Notes: generated from the letters alone by a model not told the origin. A DNA stretch of 64,000 bases from Platynereis dumerilii (GCA_026936325.1 JAPTHN010000011.1:35250629-35314628); one strand, 5' to 3'. Shown: positions 11,366-22,737, numbered from the stretch's first letter. Made by a program: numbers and translations.

Positions 11366-12009
11366 ATCATCAGGCAGACAAAAGTATCAAATTGGTTGAA
11401 ATACAAAGTATATTGTGGGGATTTTACGGTTTAGCATAAAAAGGATGAATTTGATCACTGCACAAATTCAGATTGATCACTGCACATTTCAGATTGATCA
11501 CTGCACATTTTGGGATCGTTGCATGCTTATTTTATACCCTGGTAGGCTTCCAAATGCATAAATTGCAATTAGAATAGCCACACAGCCATGTAAACAGCCT
11601 TACAAGTTCATTGAAGTCCTTTCAGGGCTGGTCTGCAGCAGCTTGCATTGCCCCGCATTTTACGACGTGCCGTGTGACGTCACATGCTTATTTACGCATA
11701 ATTAATGAGCTGCGAGGCATCGACTGACATTTTCGGACGTCGATTAATGTTGTTTCTACTTGACGGACGATCACGAAACTCTGGTAACTTTGTTTGTATG
11801 ATTGATTAGCTTTGATTAGAGCCATCACTCGCCCCTGAAAGTGCCTGTAAACCCCCGCGACACTAAAGTCAAGGCATTTTATTTTGGCAGTAAGTTTTTA
11901 GCCAGTGAAACAATCCATGATTAAGTCTGAGATTTAATTTTTGGCTTATTAGGGTGAGTACACCATGACCAAGCACGATTTGGACTAAATTGATGTCCTA
12001 TGATCCCCC
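11366..12009. other. No gene seen; short GATCACTGCAC tandem
   Basis: GATCACTGCACA is repeated three times at about 11452-11512, spaced 22-26 bp apart. The rest, including a CpG-containing stretch at 11650-11760 (TACGACGTGCCGTGTGACGT), shows no open frame or known element. Confidence 0.6.
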
Positions 12010-12014
12010 AGCTC

Positions 12015-12153
12015 TGAAAGATAGTCAACTCAGTTTATGTAGTTGAATGGGAAGCCCCGTATATTTATTAATAGATCGTGACGTTATTACGTTGCAGCAA
12101 TACGGATTCACTTTAGGTAAACGGAACGGTATATGAAACGGCAATACATTACA
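12015..12153 (-). repeat. 3' LTR of the gypsy element
   Basis: 139 bp, differing from the other LTR at a single site. Just inside it, on the minus strand, lies a purine-rich run AACAAAGGGGTAA (about 12154-12168), the expected polypurine tract position. The neighbouring 12160-12540 is non-coding and AT-rich with repeated TTTACCAGTAA-like words. Confidence 0.93.
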
Positions 12154-12559
12154 TTACCCCTTTGTTAGTTAAATTTTACCTTTACTATCAATAAAGTTGA
12201 AATTTGATATACCTTTTACATAGTGTTGAAATTGTTAAACTTTTACATAGTGTTGTAATTTTACTGAGAATTTTATAAAAATTACTTTACACAAATTTAC
12301 TTTACCAGTAAATATATTTGGTAAAAGTTTACATTACCAGTAAGAATACTGAACGGGTACTTAACAATAAATTTGTTAACAATCACAAACTTTGTAGATT
12401 ATACAAAATCTTGAACCTCAACGGTTGGTTCTTAGTTACCAATACTGATTACAGAATTGTGAAATTGTAACCTTAAAATTAATACTGTTGTAAATCACAG
12501 AACAATATAAACCATGAACAAGTAAACTTCATTACACTTTAAACATGTGTATGATTAAC

Positions 12560-15500
12560 TCACTGAACATAATCATTCAACCTTTTAGGTTTACGCAGAG
12601 TCCTACTTGGTCTTTGCATGGAAGCTTGACCGCTATCTAATGGAGTGGAATCTAAAGTAGTAGGAACTGATGGAGTTGAATCAGTTGGAACTAACTCTGG
12701 CTCATAAGGAGTCGTACCACTTTGTAGGTCAGAGACTTGATCTCTGCTAAGATTAACTTTTTTGAAATGACTAGCATTTCTGGTCTTAATCTCAGAACCT
12801 CTTGCAGCTGTTATCATAGACTGCTTTCTACCTATGACCTTAAAAGGAATGGGTTGAAATAGTGGAACCAGTTTACCCTTCTTGAGAGTTTCTTTCATTA
12901 AAACTGCATCACCAATTCTAATTTCAGTTTCTTTGATGTTTCTTGTTCTTTCTGCGTTACGTTTCATCGTTTCTTTGGATCTATTATCCTTCTCTAAGAA
13001 ATGTGGTCTAGGACCAACTTGAACAATTTCTGGCAATTGGGTCTTAAGAGTGTAGCCATTCAAGGCAGTGGCAGGAGCGACACCTGTTGAACTATGTGGC
13101 GTGGCCCTATAATTTCTAAGAAATCTGCATAACTCACGTTGCCAGTCTTTGTTTTCTACCTGAGCACACTTGACTACTTTGCCTAGTCCTTTCATAAAGC
13201 TTTCGGCTTGACCGTTTGCTTCAGGCCAATAAGGAGTCACAGTTTTGTGCCTAAATCCTAACTCTTTTGCAAAGTTAGCAAATTCAGAACTTTGGAATGG
13301 AGTACCATTATCTGATTTTACCACGTCTGGAATACCTCTAGAAGCAAATATCTTGTCAAATTTCAAGATGACAGGTTTGGCGGAGAGAGATTTGAGAACT
13401 TCAACTTCGGGAAATCTGCTATACTCATCTGCTACGACCATGAGATAGTGTCCAGATGGCAATGGTCCAAAGAAATCAGTACATACACTTGCCCAAGGTT
13501 TATCTGGTAACTTAGTCATTTGTAAGGGAGTACGGGGTTTGGAGTCATGAGTACATTTACATGGAATGCACGAGCTAATCTTGTCCTCAACTAACTGATC
13601 TAGACCTGGAAACCATACCTTTTCTCTGAGCAACATTTTGGTTTTGACGATACCTTGATGCCCGATATGTGCTAAGTCTACGACCTGTTTCTGTAAGAGT
13701 GGGGGAATGAGAATTCGCGAACCTCTCAATAAGATACCCTCTTGAGTTACACTCAATTCAGATTTGACTTTAGACAAAGATTGTAAGCAATTGAGATCAA
13801 TGTCTGCGTTCCAATAAGTACTGTCATTGACTAGGTACCATTTACCTGATTTAATCAGTTCTTTCACTACAGTGAAAGTGGGGTCTCTAACCGAAACATC
13901 GGCTATTTCTTGCAGAGTCATTGCTGTGGGAACAGCATTGTGGGAGATGAACTTAAGATATTCTTCAGCTACGTCGGCTGATCTGTCATCATATTGACTC
14001 GCAATGGGATGCCGTGACAAGTAATCGGCAGGGTTTTCTTTGCCGGGGGCATACTTGATGTCAGGCATGTAGGGCTGAAGGCGGAGTTGCCACCTTTCTA
14101 ATCTAGTGGGAAGTTTATTTCCTGATTTGGAAAATATTCCTAGCAATGGTTTGTGGTCGGTCATTACGGTCACAGGCTTGCCGTAAATGTAGATGTGAAA
14201 TCGCTCACATGACCACACAATACCAAGAGCTTCTCGCTCGAGTTGAGAGTAGCGTTGCTCGGTGTCTGTTAAAGATCTACTGGCGTAGGCGATAATTCTA
14301 GAATTTCCTTGATTATCCTTCTGACTCAACACTGCGCCTAATCCGACTGGGGATGCGTCGACCGAAATTTGGCTACCTAGATTTGTGTCAAAGTAGGCTA
14401 AGACGGGATCAGTCTGAAGCCATTGAACAATAGTGTCGAAAGCACTTTGTTGTTGGGTTGACCATTCAAATGACACATCTTTTCTAAGAAGTTTGCGCAT
14501 GGGCGCTGTTAAAGTAGAAAAGTTGGGAACTAGTCTAGCACAAAAATTCAACATTCCGAGAAGACTTTGCACCTCCGATACGTTGGTAGGTGGAGCTAAT
14601 TGAGACAGAGCTTCGACCTTGATAGGATCAGGTTGCATACCAGCACCTGAAAAGATCATGCCATAGTACTTGACTGAATCAGTGTTGAACACACATTTTG
14701 GCAAATTGATAGTTAGACCTCTAGCTGATAGATTGTCTAAGACCTTGTTAAGAGCAATATCATGCTCGGCTTGAGTGCTTGCACCAATGATAACATCATC
14801 AGATATGTTCTTTGCTTGAGAAACATCTGCAATAGCATCTTCGATAGCTTTCTGAAAGATTTCGCTCGCACTGTTGATACCAAAACTAAGACGCTTTGAC
14901 CTGAATAGTCCTTTATGAGTAATGAACGTTGTCAGATCTCTACTCTCTGGGTCTAGTTCTAGCTGTAAGTAACCTTGGCGAAGATCAATCTTACTGAAGA
15001 TAGTACAATCTTTGAGGTGTTCAGATAGATCATCTAAAGTAGGCATAGGATGTCTTTCCCTAACAATAGCTTTGTTTGCCTCTTTCATGTCTACACATAA
15101 CCTAACTGCACTAGGATCACTAGGTTTCGGCACTACTACGATGGGAGATACCCAGGTCGTGGGACCATCAGCCGGTTCAATAATGTCATTTTTCAACAAT
15201 CGATCTAACTCTTTCTCTACAAGTGAACGAACATGGAAAGGAACTCGTCTACAGCGCTGAATAACTGCAGGATAAGATCTGTCAATGTGAAGTTTGAACT
15301 GTTTGTCTTTCATCTTGCCTATCCCTTTGACAAGATTTGTATAACTCTGACTAACACTTTCTGCTACTGTGCTAAGTGAATTCACGTTGTGAAGTGGTTT
15401 GTGAATTGTAATCATGCCTAGCAACTGGGAAGTTTTGACACCTAGAAGACAACCTGACTTTCCTGGTAAAACATACACAGTATCTCTAATCGACTGATTA

Positions 15501-16234
15501 TTGTACGATATGTCAGTTACAAATTTGCCGATTGGCTTGAGCATATTTGAATTGTCACCGTAAGGGTTGATCTTACAATTTGTGTCACACAGAATCACAT
15601 TGTTGAACAACTTCTGATAAGTAATGTGATCAATCACGTTACATGACGCGCCAGTATCTGCCATAGCTTTGAGAATTACATCACCAATTTTCACAGAGTA
15701 CACAGGTGGATAGTCTACAATGTTTGAAGTTGAATTCTTGACAGAGAATTGACTTGACAGTTTGTTCACAGTTTCATTTGACACATTGTTCACAGTTTCA
15801 TTTGACACATTGTTCGCAAAGTTTGCAGTGTTCATCACAAATTCAAGAGCATTTGCTTGAGCATTTGATTGATATGACACATTTGATTGAGCATTTGATA
15901 CATTTGACTGAGCATTTGATACATTTGATACATTTGATTGAGCATTTGATACATTTGATTGAGCATTTGATACATTTGATTGAGCATTTGATACAATTGA
16001 TACATTTGATTGAGCATTTGATACAGCATTTGATTGAATTGATACAGCATTTGATTGAATTGATACATTTGATTGAATTGATACATTTGATTGAACATTT
16101 GATTGAATTGATACATTTGATGGAGCATTTGCATTCACGTGAGCATGAGCATTAGCATTTGACACATTGTTCGTAGTGTTCAAGGTGGAGGAATCACAAG
16201 CATTTGAAGCATTGTCAAAATAAATGGAAAACAC
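12560..16234 (-). CDS. pol: Gypsy pol polyprotein (protease, RT, RNase H, integrase)
   Basis: The frame is 1224 codons and open throughout. Approximate residue positions: 15-135, a low-complexity Asn/Ser/Val/Gln repeat coded by a minisatellite (15840-16135); about 192, aspartic protease DTGAS; 310-500, reverse transcriptase with NISDDVII at about 478; about 630, RNase H with SVDASPVGLG; about 850-880, integrase zinc-binding H-x3-H...C-x2-C; about 918, 973 and 1003, the DDE integrase core (CTDFFG, KSDNGTP and the E of PEANGQAE). It copies element RNA into DNA and inserts it into the genome. The tail has no obvious chromodomain. It belongs to the element at 12015-18881. Confidence 0.95.
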   Translation of the reverse strand: MFSIYFDNASNACDSSTLNTTNNVSNANAHAHVNANAPSNVSIQSNVQSNVSIQSNVSIQSNAVSIQSNAVSNAQSNVSIVSNAQSNVSNAQSNVSNAQSNVSNVSNAQSNVSNAQSNVSYQSNAQANALEFVMNTANFANNVSNETVNNVSNETVNKLSSQFSVKNSTSNIVDYPPVYSVKIGDVILKAMADTGASCNVIDHITYQKLFNNVILCDTNCKINPYGDNSNMLKPIGKFVTDISYNNQSIRDTVYVLPGKSGCLLGVKTSQLLGMITIHKPLHNVNSLSTVAESVSQSYTNLVKGIGKMKDKQFKLHIDRSYPAVIQRCRRVPFHVRSLVEKELDRLLKNDIIEPADGPTTWVSPIVVVPKPSDPSAVRLCVDMKEANKAIVRERHPMPTLDDLSEHLKDCTIFSKIDLRQGYLQLELDPESRDLTTFITHKGLFRSKRLSFGINSASEIFQKAIEDAIADVSQAKNISDDVIIGASTQAEHDIALNKVLDNLSARGLTINLPKCVFNTDSVKYYGMIFSGAGMQPDPIKVEALSQLAPPTNVSEVQSLLGMLNFCARLVPNFSTLTAPMRKLLRKDVSFEWSTQQQSAFDTIVQWLQTDPVLAYFDTNLGSQISVDASPVGLGAVLSQKDNQGNSRIIAYASRSLTDTEQRYSQLEREALGIVWSCERFHIYIYGKPVTVMTDHKPLLGIFSKSGNKLPTRLERWQLRLQPYMPDIKYAPGKENPADYLSRHPIASQYDDRSADVAEEYLKFISHNAVPTAMTLQEIADVSVRDPTFTVVKELIKSGKWYLVNDSTYWNADIDLNCLQSLSKVKSELSVTQEGILLRGSRILIPPLLQKQVVDLAHIGHQGIVKTKMLLREKVWFPGLDQLVEDKISSCIPCKCTHDSKPRTPLQMTKLPDKPWASVCTDFFGPLPSGHYLMVVADEYSRFPEVEVLKSLSAKPVILKFDKIFASRGIPDVVKSDNGTPFQSSEFANFAKELGFRHKTVTPYWPEANGQAESFMKGLGKVVKCAQVENKDWQRELCRFLRNYRATPHSSTGVAPATALNGYTLKTQLPEIVQVGPRPHFLEKDNRSKETMKRNAERTRNIKETEIRIGDAVLMKETLKKGKLVPLFQPIPFKVIGRKQSMITAARGSEIKTRNASHFKKVNLSRDQVSDLQSGTTPYEPELVPTDSTPSVPTTLDSTPLDSGQASMQRPSRTLRKPKRLNDYVQ

Positions 16235-16483
16235 ATATTCGTCGGACTCGTCGCTCGAGTCGGGTGCTTGTTCGACAGTGTTAACGGATTTTCCGTGTGA
16301 TTTTCCATGCGATTTTCCTTGCGATTTACGATTCTTCTGAAACGATCGATTCTTGGGTCGTGTCGTAGCGTTTGCTGAGCTTGTTGCGCTTGATTTGCAG
16401 AACGATGTGAAATGATGTTTCCTTTTACAGGAACTGCACGTTGCTCCATAGGCCGGACACTGTCGCTGTCCGCCTTGATGGGG

Positions 16484-17741
16484 TAGACCCAGGAGTCAGT
16501 TGTTTTAATGAATCAACTGACTTTCTTCATTTCAACTGACTAAGTCGACTAGTTGATAACTTTTCAACTGCAACTGACTGAAGTAATTTCAATTGACTTC
16601 AACTGACTTTCATCTGATTTATTATTTAACAGACCTTAAAAAAATCTAGATGTTCACCAAAATAAATGGGAAAGTTCACAGCCAAAAATCCAAGGAAATT
16701 CATAACTCAAAGGGAAAGATCAGGCAACATTTCATAAAGGTTCAACCGTCTTATGAGATTCATTGTAATAGAGTCTGGAGCCAAGTCAGTGAAGCATAAA
16801 TTTAGTGACTAACTTGAACCAGACCTGACTAACTAGGCAATAGGTCTAAGTAACGTAGGCTACCCTGATTGCTATTCAAGTTATTGTTTTTTATCCTAGG
16901 TGTTTCGATTGCTATTGAAGTCTTCCCTTGAAGTGTCAGAACTGAGTGAAGTCATTTGTTGAAGTGCAATTTAAGTTTTAGTTCAGATAGAAGCTGATAG
17001 ATTTTTTGCACTTGATCTTCAATTATTTATGAAGCCTTTAAAATTCTTTTGTTAAAAAAAACAACAACATAATTTCAAACAATTTTTGCTCGCAAATTTA
17101 TAGCTACAATACCAGTATAATTATTACATCTAGCTAGACATGCAATCACACAGATAGAGAGATTTAAGTTGATTAAAAGATGATTGACAAATAGGCAGAT
17201 CTATCTTTAAAACTCTACATGTATGTTGATTGACATGATAGATAATTATACATAGGCCAAGATCTATAGATAAATAGATAGCTAAATAGACGCCTTTTTA
17301 TAAAAAAAAGAGAGTTCATTTGCCATTTGCCATTCTCACTTTCCCTATGTTCTGTTTGATGCCTGTAAAAGTGTTGTCTCACTTGCCCACATAGCCTAAT
17401 TGCACTTCAAGACCAGTTGAAACTTCCAATGCCAACTAGGTGCCATAATCAGTAATCAGACGGACACTGTAACTTCAATGCCAATCAGCATCTAGCTCAA
17501 TGGCAATTAGTCTCTGATACAATACAAAAGTACTGACACCAATTAAAAGGCCTCTCTTAATTGGAACTGTACAGCTTGGATTCACTTCTGTTTGCAATGT
17601 ACACTTATGTAACTGTCAGGCAACTGACGCCAGTGAAATCAACCACTGACGACGGCGACTGACGTGTGGCATGATGACGACGACGTCAACTGGCCAATTA
17701 TGACGGACGACGACGATCAATGACGACGACTCCGGGGTCTA
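16484..17741. mobile_element. Non-autonomous hAT-like element nested in gypsy
   Basis: The ends are inverted: TAGACCCAGGAGTC on the left and GACTCCGGGGTCTA on the right, one mismatch in 14. A perfect 8-bp target duplication TGATGGGG lies at 16476-16483 and 17742-17749. The 1258-bp interior is AT-rich, starts with repeated CAACTGACT words and has no open frame of note. It must be younger than the gypsy insertion. A similar opening, TAGACCCTGGAGCCAGTC, occurs at 7242 and may be a remnant of a relative. Confidence 0.88.
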
Positions 17742-18475
17742 TGATGGGGGTACTGTCCACCACAATTGTAACAAGTTGAAGTTGTGCTCACGGTTGGCTT
17801 CTTCCGTTGAAAGTTGTTGTATTTGCGTAATTTGTTCACCGCTGCTGTGTCGTCTGATTTTACGGACATCTGAGCAAATTGTTTCTCGATTTGCTCGTTT
17901 TGAACGTTGACAAGTTCGTTGTTCCTGGCTTCTGCAAGAACGTCGGCAAGTGTCAGCTGGGCACCCTGACGTGAAAGTCCTTTTTTGCGCACTTTGGTGT
18001 CACGCATGGTCTGAATTAAGTGAGACTTGATTTCAGCGTCGATGTTGGGGAATGCACAAGTAGCTGCTTTTTGCCGGAGGCGAATGTGATAAGCGTCGAC
18101 AGTTTCATCTGCTTTTTGTCTAAGCGATCGAAAATTTGCTATTTCGAATTCAATGTTCACTTGGGGTCGAAAAAATTCTTGCAGCGCTTGTTTAGCATCT
18201 GCGTAAGTTGCACCTTGGTTGGGCAGGGACAGAAAATCTTCATAGCTGGTGGGGCCTATGAAATGTAGGAGGTTGGCTCGTTTACGTAAATCGTTAGTTA
18301 CATTGATGGCAACCAAATAATTTTCCAGGCGCTTTACCCAATTGTCCCAGTGTGCCCCAGGGTTTTTCCGATCTGGCCCAACTAAATCATCAAACATTAC
18401 AACTGCCGGTACATTTGACGCCATCATCACAGCTGCCACAAACACAATTACGATCAAAAATAGTAGTTTGAACAT
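17717..18475 (-). CDS. gag: Gypsy gag protein
   Basis: The frame is 252 codons. The middle part (WDNWVKRLENYL, and FRSLRQKADETVDAYHIRLR at about residue 115) matches the retrotransposon-gag capsid type used by Ty3/gypsy elements to build particles. Near the C-terminus is a cysteine-containing segment, CYNCGGQYPHH, which belongs to the nucleocapsid region. The nested hAT-like element begins right there. The first ~25 residues are hydrophobic and may lie upstream of the true start. It belongs to the element at 12015-18881. Confidence 0.88.
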   Translation of the reverse strand: MFKLLFLIVIVFVAAVMMASNVPAVVMFDDLVGPDRKNPGAHWDNWVKRLENYLVAINVTNDLRKRANLLHFIGPTSYEDFLSLPNQGATYADAKQALQEFFRPQVNIEFEIANFRSLRQKADETVDAYHIRLRQKAATCAFPNIDAEIKSHLIQTMRDTKVRKKGLSRQGAQLTLADVLAEARNNELVNVQNEQIEKQFAQMSVKSDDTAAVNKLRKYNNFQRKKPTVSTTSTCYNCGGQYPHHRPRSRRH

Positions 18476-18742
18476 ACTACCGACTCAAATTTGACGTTTT
18501 GTTAAAAGTCAGACAGTCCACATGGTCCAGACGTTCCATTTTGTCTAGAAAATGGTGCGCGCTTGATGCAGCGTGCGTTGACAACCGATGTTTTGAGACG
18601 CTTGTTCTCGGGGGTTAGTCATCCATTTAGACGAAAATTGTAGTCCAGTTTGTTCCATGGTTGTTGAACTGCAATCCTACCATATTGGCTCCCGATGGCA
18701 GGCTGTTTAAACGATAATTTTGGCCTTTATCCTCGTCGCCAA

Positions 18743-18881
18743 TGAAAGATAGTCAACTCAGTTTATGTAGTTGAATGGGAAGCCCCGTATATTTATTAAT
18801 AGATCGTGACGTCATTACGTTGCAGCAATACGGATTCACTTTAGGTAAACGGAACGGTATATGAAACGGCAATACATTACA
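18743..18881 (-). repeat. 5' LTR of the gypsy element
   Basis: 139-bp partner of the LTR at 12015. Directly inside it on the minus strand is TTGGCGACGAGGAT (18729-18742), in the position of the primer-binding site; the primer tRNA was not determined. Confidence 0.93.
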
Positions 18882-19121
18882 AGCTCCATCATGCAGGCAC
18901 TTACAAAGCTAAATTGCTGCTGCTCTTCAGCACATTTTGAGCTATTTTTAGCCTTCTGTTGTGACGTCATCAGCATTGTTGGCTCTATGACATCACTGAA
19001 ACAATGGTGACGTCACAACAGCAGCAATAGAAGAAAATGGCTTCTTGAGCTGTGTTGACAGCAATGTTATTCCAATAGGATTACCTCAAAACTAGGGCTA
19101 CAAGATGCCAATGCTTCTTAA

Positions 19122-19968
19122 GGTGGCTCGCTACTCATGTAAATGCGTCATTTACGCACATTTACGCGCAGCCAGGCAGGCCCTATCTATCGTAACATCA
19201 CCACAGCAGCTGAGCTCTGCTGACACTGTTTCAGGTTCTTTTTAAATTCTGAGAATTTCATGCGGCGGCCGCTTCGTCTGGCCTTTTTTGCCACTTATCT
19301 TGGGGCTAGAGACTTCTGGTTTTGAGCATTAGATGCGCTATGAAGAGGACTATAATCGTACGGGATTTCAGCTTTCTACTCGAAATAGAAAATTTTTACA
19401 GGCGATTTTCGTCAAGCAAGTCTAATTTCTCAAAAATGACTTGGAGATATAAATAAATTTGTATATCAAAATCCACTGCGGTTGGAAACCCTCTCTTATG
19501 CATTTTATTGTTCCTCACAATATTTTGAAATAAATGACAAAGAAATGAGAAATCCTATCTAGCCAATTTTTTTTAGCGCCATGGTTTATGAAAAAAAGTT
19601 AAAATTGTCAAAATCAATATTTTTGTTCCGAGCCCTTGGAACGCCCTTTAAACTAAGTATATCTCTTTGAAATTATGATCAGCTTTTCCATTTAAGTGTC
19701 TTCTTTAATTTCATGCTTCATTGCATAATATGGGATGCATGACCACTGAATGGCAGGGAAAACTTCACAGTTAAAAAGTTAAGAAAAAAAATTGAGTTTT
19801 TCAGGTTTGTGTGGAATGACTTTCTTGTGCATAACCTGAAATATTTTGAAAAAAAGGCTGGTTGTGACCACTTTTTTTTACATATCCTTGCTATAAACTA
19901 TATTTTGGATCATTCTAAACTATTTTTAAGAAATCCTATCTTGGAAAGTTCACGAGTATCGAGCCACC
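19122..19968. mobile_element. TTAA-flanked DNA element (Kolobok/piggyBac-like)
   Basis: The inverted ends are GGTGGCTCGCTACTCATG on the left and CACGAGTATCGAGCCACC on the right, two mismatches in 18. TTAA lies on both sides (19118-19121 and 19969-19972), the duplication made by piggyBac and Kolobok families. It is 847 bp and non-coding. Its target TTAA is the second half of the left target duplication of the hAT-like element at 19973, so it inserted after that element. Confidence 0.85.
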
Positions 19969-19972
19969 TTAA

Positions 19973-20414
19973 CAGGGGTGGACTGAAACCGATAATTTGT
20001 GGGCTATTAGCTAAAATAGCCATTTTCGCATGAATATTCAATGCTAAACTCCTATCTATCTTTGGTGCTCTTGAGCAACATCTAAAACACCTTCAAATGA
20101 GCTGAAATTTTACATGGGAGTCAGAGAGGGGCTATAGAACACATTTAGAGGTTAGCCCCAATGAATTTCAGACTTTCACTTTTTTTGGGACACCCTACTC
20201 CTCAGGTACTGTAGTGTTAAAATTGCAACAAAAAAGCATATAGGCCTACATGTCGCTCCACCACAGGCACATAAGTAGTTTGGCATTTAGTGCTTTACGT
20301 ATAAAGTTTATCTCTGGTGTAAAATCCATGGCATAGCTCAATCAGATTGACCACCAGCTGGGCCGCTGTCCACTTAAATTTCCAGGGCCGATTTTCTCTC
20401 CCAGTCCGCCCCTG
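19973..20414. mobile_element. Non-autonomous hAT-like element
   Basis: The ends CAGGGGTGGACTG and CAGTCCGCCCCTG are inverted with one mismatch. The right target duplication is CTTCTTAA (20415-20422). The left one is split: CTTC at 19114-19117 and TTAA at 19969-19972, separated by the TTAA element. This fully explains the otherwise mismatched left flank. No coding capacity. Confidence 0.85.
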
Positions 20415-20422
20415 CTTCTTAA

Positions 20423-20984
20423 TGTTTATGAAACTGTTTGGTCAAGGTGTCAGGAACAGTAGGAGACAATTATTTTTGTCAAGAGTAAGGTATGTTTTTA
20501 ATTATCAGCCGTAAACTTACTGCCAGAAAAAAATGACTTGACTATAAATGCTGTCGGAGGTCCAGAAGACGTTGTCATTCTTTCAATACAATGAACACTG
20601 ACTTCGCGCGTGCCCCGCTCAGCAAGAAGTCAGTTCGCACGGACTAGCACAGTATGTCCAACAAAAGAAGATGAAACAATACACTACTCGGAATAGTCTT
20701 GTAAAAATGTACGCTAATCCTATTGTAAAAAAGCAAAAAATAAATATTTACATCATATTTCTGTAAATGACTTGGAAGATTTTGCCCCCCCCCCTGGAAA
20801 ATTTCCTAGCTACGCCACTGCCGTCGGACCACTAGCTAAAAGCTTAGAAAAGATCAATTTGGTCGAGTGCCTTTTTATAATCAATGAAGGCGCAATAAAG
20901 ATGTTTACCTTAGATAAATATAGACTGATACCGGGTAATTGAATTTAATACAAAATATCCATTGAATAACCTTACCTAAAACCA
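20423..20984. other. No gene seen; lone hAT-like end
   Basis: A C-run followed by CCTAGCTACGCCACTG (20797-20812) looks like the right end of a CAGTGGCGTAGC-type hAT MITE, but no left partner was found. Otherwise there are no frames or repeats. Confidence 0.5.
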
Positions 20985-21300
20985 ATTTGTTCAGAACCAA
21001 TTCTGTCATTTGCGTGAACCAATTTGAACCAATTTGTTCAGAACCAATTCTGTCATTAAATTTTGTTCAGAACCAATTCTGTCATGACTCATCCGCTTGC
21101 GTGAAAGGAACGAATGTGACGTGTCGTGACGTCATCAGCCGAAACTCGCCAGATGGCGCTATTTACGTCATTATACTGGGGCGCCACCCAGTGTGAAGGG
21201 TCATGGGTCAACTCGCCAGAGGAGAACCCGCCAGGTGACAACTCACCAGGTCCAAAACTCGCCAGATGAAAACTCGCCAGGGCACAAACTCGCCAATATA
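20985..21300. repeat. Two short tandem repeat clusters
   Basis: 20985-21085 repeats TTCAGAACCAATTCTGTCAT three times with related AACCAATTTG words. 21207-21297 repeats a 14-18 bp unit of the form AACTCGCCAGRTGA about six times (GTCAACTCGCCAG, GACAACTCACCAG, AAAACTCGCCAG and so on). Neither is coding. Confidence 0.8.
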
Positions 21301-22735
21301 TTTTATTTAGGCTTATAAAGCACAGATCTAGTACTGTTTAATAGTGTTTGTGTTAAGAAATAACAACATTTAATCAGTTTGTAACAATGTATTAAAAATA
21401 AATAAATGTGACTGCAATCTTGAGGCCTATAATGTCAACTATTTTGCATGATCATGATGATGCGTCTTTTTGTTGGCATGCATTCATCTTTTAGCTGATC
21501 CAAGGGAAGTTTGATGCAAATTAAACTTCATAATTTATATGACATAAATGAAATACTAAGACTAAATCCCCGCAGTCACTGTGCTTTAACGATGCAATTT
21601 ATTTCTATTTGTAAGCTGATTTGTTGAAATGAAACAACTTCAAACAAGTACCTTTAAAGATAGGCCTAATTAACGAATGTAGATCTTTTTGAGATGATGG
21701 CCGTGTATGCATTCTAGATGTGGCATGTTGGACTTCGGTCAATGAATAATTGGGCCTAATTAGTAAAATGTAAATTCGTTTTTGTTAAATAAAATAAAAT
21801 TCAGTTACATATTTAACATTCCCTTTCATCTTCTTTTGTTACTCGCTAATTGCTGGGGGAAAGTCAGGAATATGAGACCACTTACATAATATATTTCATA
21901 GATTTGCATGATTGGCATTGATTACTTATCTTTCTTGGATTTGTGAATCATTGCAGTTACTTTTGTTTTAAAGCGTAGAGGGACCTAATGTGCTGATGCA
22001 ATTGGGATTTAATTATCAGCATGTTTCATAAATTAAATTAATTATATATTTTGTTGTTGTTCATATTTTACCTGATGTAAAATGGTTGCTTTTTACCAGC
22101 TAAGCTTTATTACATAAAACTTTGGCATAGGAGCTCAAGATTTGTGTAATTTAGGCCTAAAAGCATCCCAAAAAGCACAGGTAAGATGTCAATAAACTAA
22201 CTCAACAGAACAGGTCCTAACTTATTGAAATTACAGATTCGGAGATAGGCCAATTGCTTTAAGAAACCATGCATGCATATGTGTCATTAGCTGCTACTAA
22301 GCATTCAGGTAAATCTGAGTAATTCAGTCAGGTCTAACAGCAATTCAGCCAATTCCAACTTACTGCACTTAATTGCAATTTAGTCAATTGGAAGTCAACA
22401 ATTGAATATTTTAGTGAAAGTCAACAAAAAGAAATCAAAAGATCAAAGTAGGCATGAATGTGACGTCAAGCAAACAAGTTACTGGAACTGAAATTAAGAT
22501 AATCTATTTGGGAATTTTTAAATGAGAAAATCTGTAACCTGGATAATTCATGCTTTACAGATTTATCTATTGTGTATATTTTGAGCCTTTTTACAGAGTA
22601 ATTTAATTGTACATTACACACCTTAAAAGCTTGTCTCTGTTTAAAAACATATTTACGTCTTCGTCTCGCCCCAGAAATCTGTATAAAACATTTTTAACTC
22701 GGGCCATAACACATGTGTATTGAAAAATACACAAA
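21301..22735. other. No feature recognised, AT-rich
   Basis: About 1.4 kb of AT-rich DNA without long open frames, inverted ends or clear tandem structure. Confidence 0.6.
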
Positions 22736-22737
22736 AA

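Larger units (their letters stand above)
12015..18881 (-). mobile_element. Ty3/gypsy (Metaviridae) LTR retrotransposon, complete ends
   Basis: A 6867-bp element is bounded by two 139-bp LTRs (12015-12153 and 18743-18881) that begin TG and end CA, with a 5-bp target duplication AGCTC at 12010-12014 and 18882-18886. The order on the minus strand is LTR, gag, pol (protease, reverse transcriptase, RNase H, integrase), LTR, which is the Ty3/gypsy order. The LTRs differ at one position in 139, so the insertion is young. The long pol frame is open. One interruption is obvious, a nested 1.26-kb hAT-like element between gag and pol. It is therefore a recent element with one clear break. The NISDD form of the polymerase site recalls Mag/SURL-type elements, which is only a suggestion. 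Confidence 0.95.

Noticed and set aside
15835-16155. Ile/His/Leu-rich and Gln/Met-rich proteins
   Set aside because: Other-frame shadows of the minisatellite in the pol linker.
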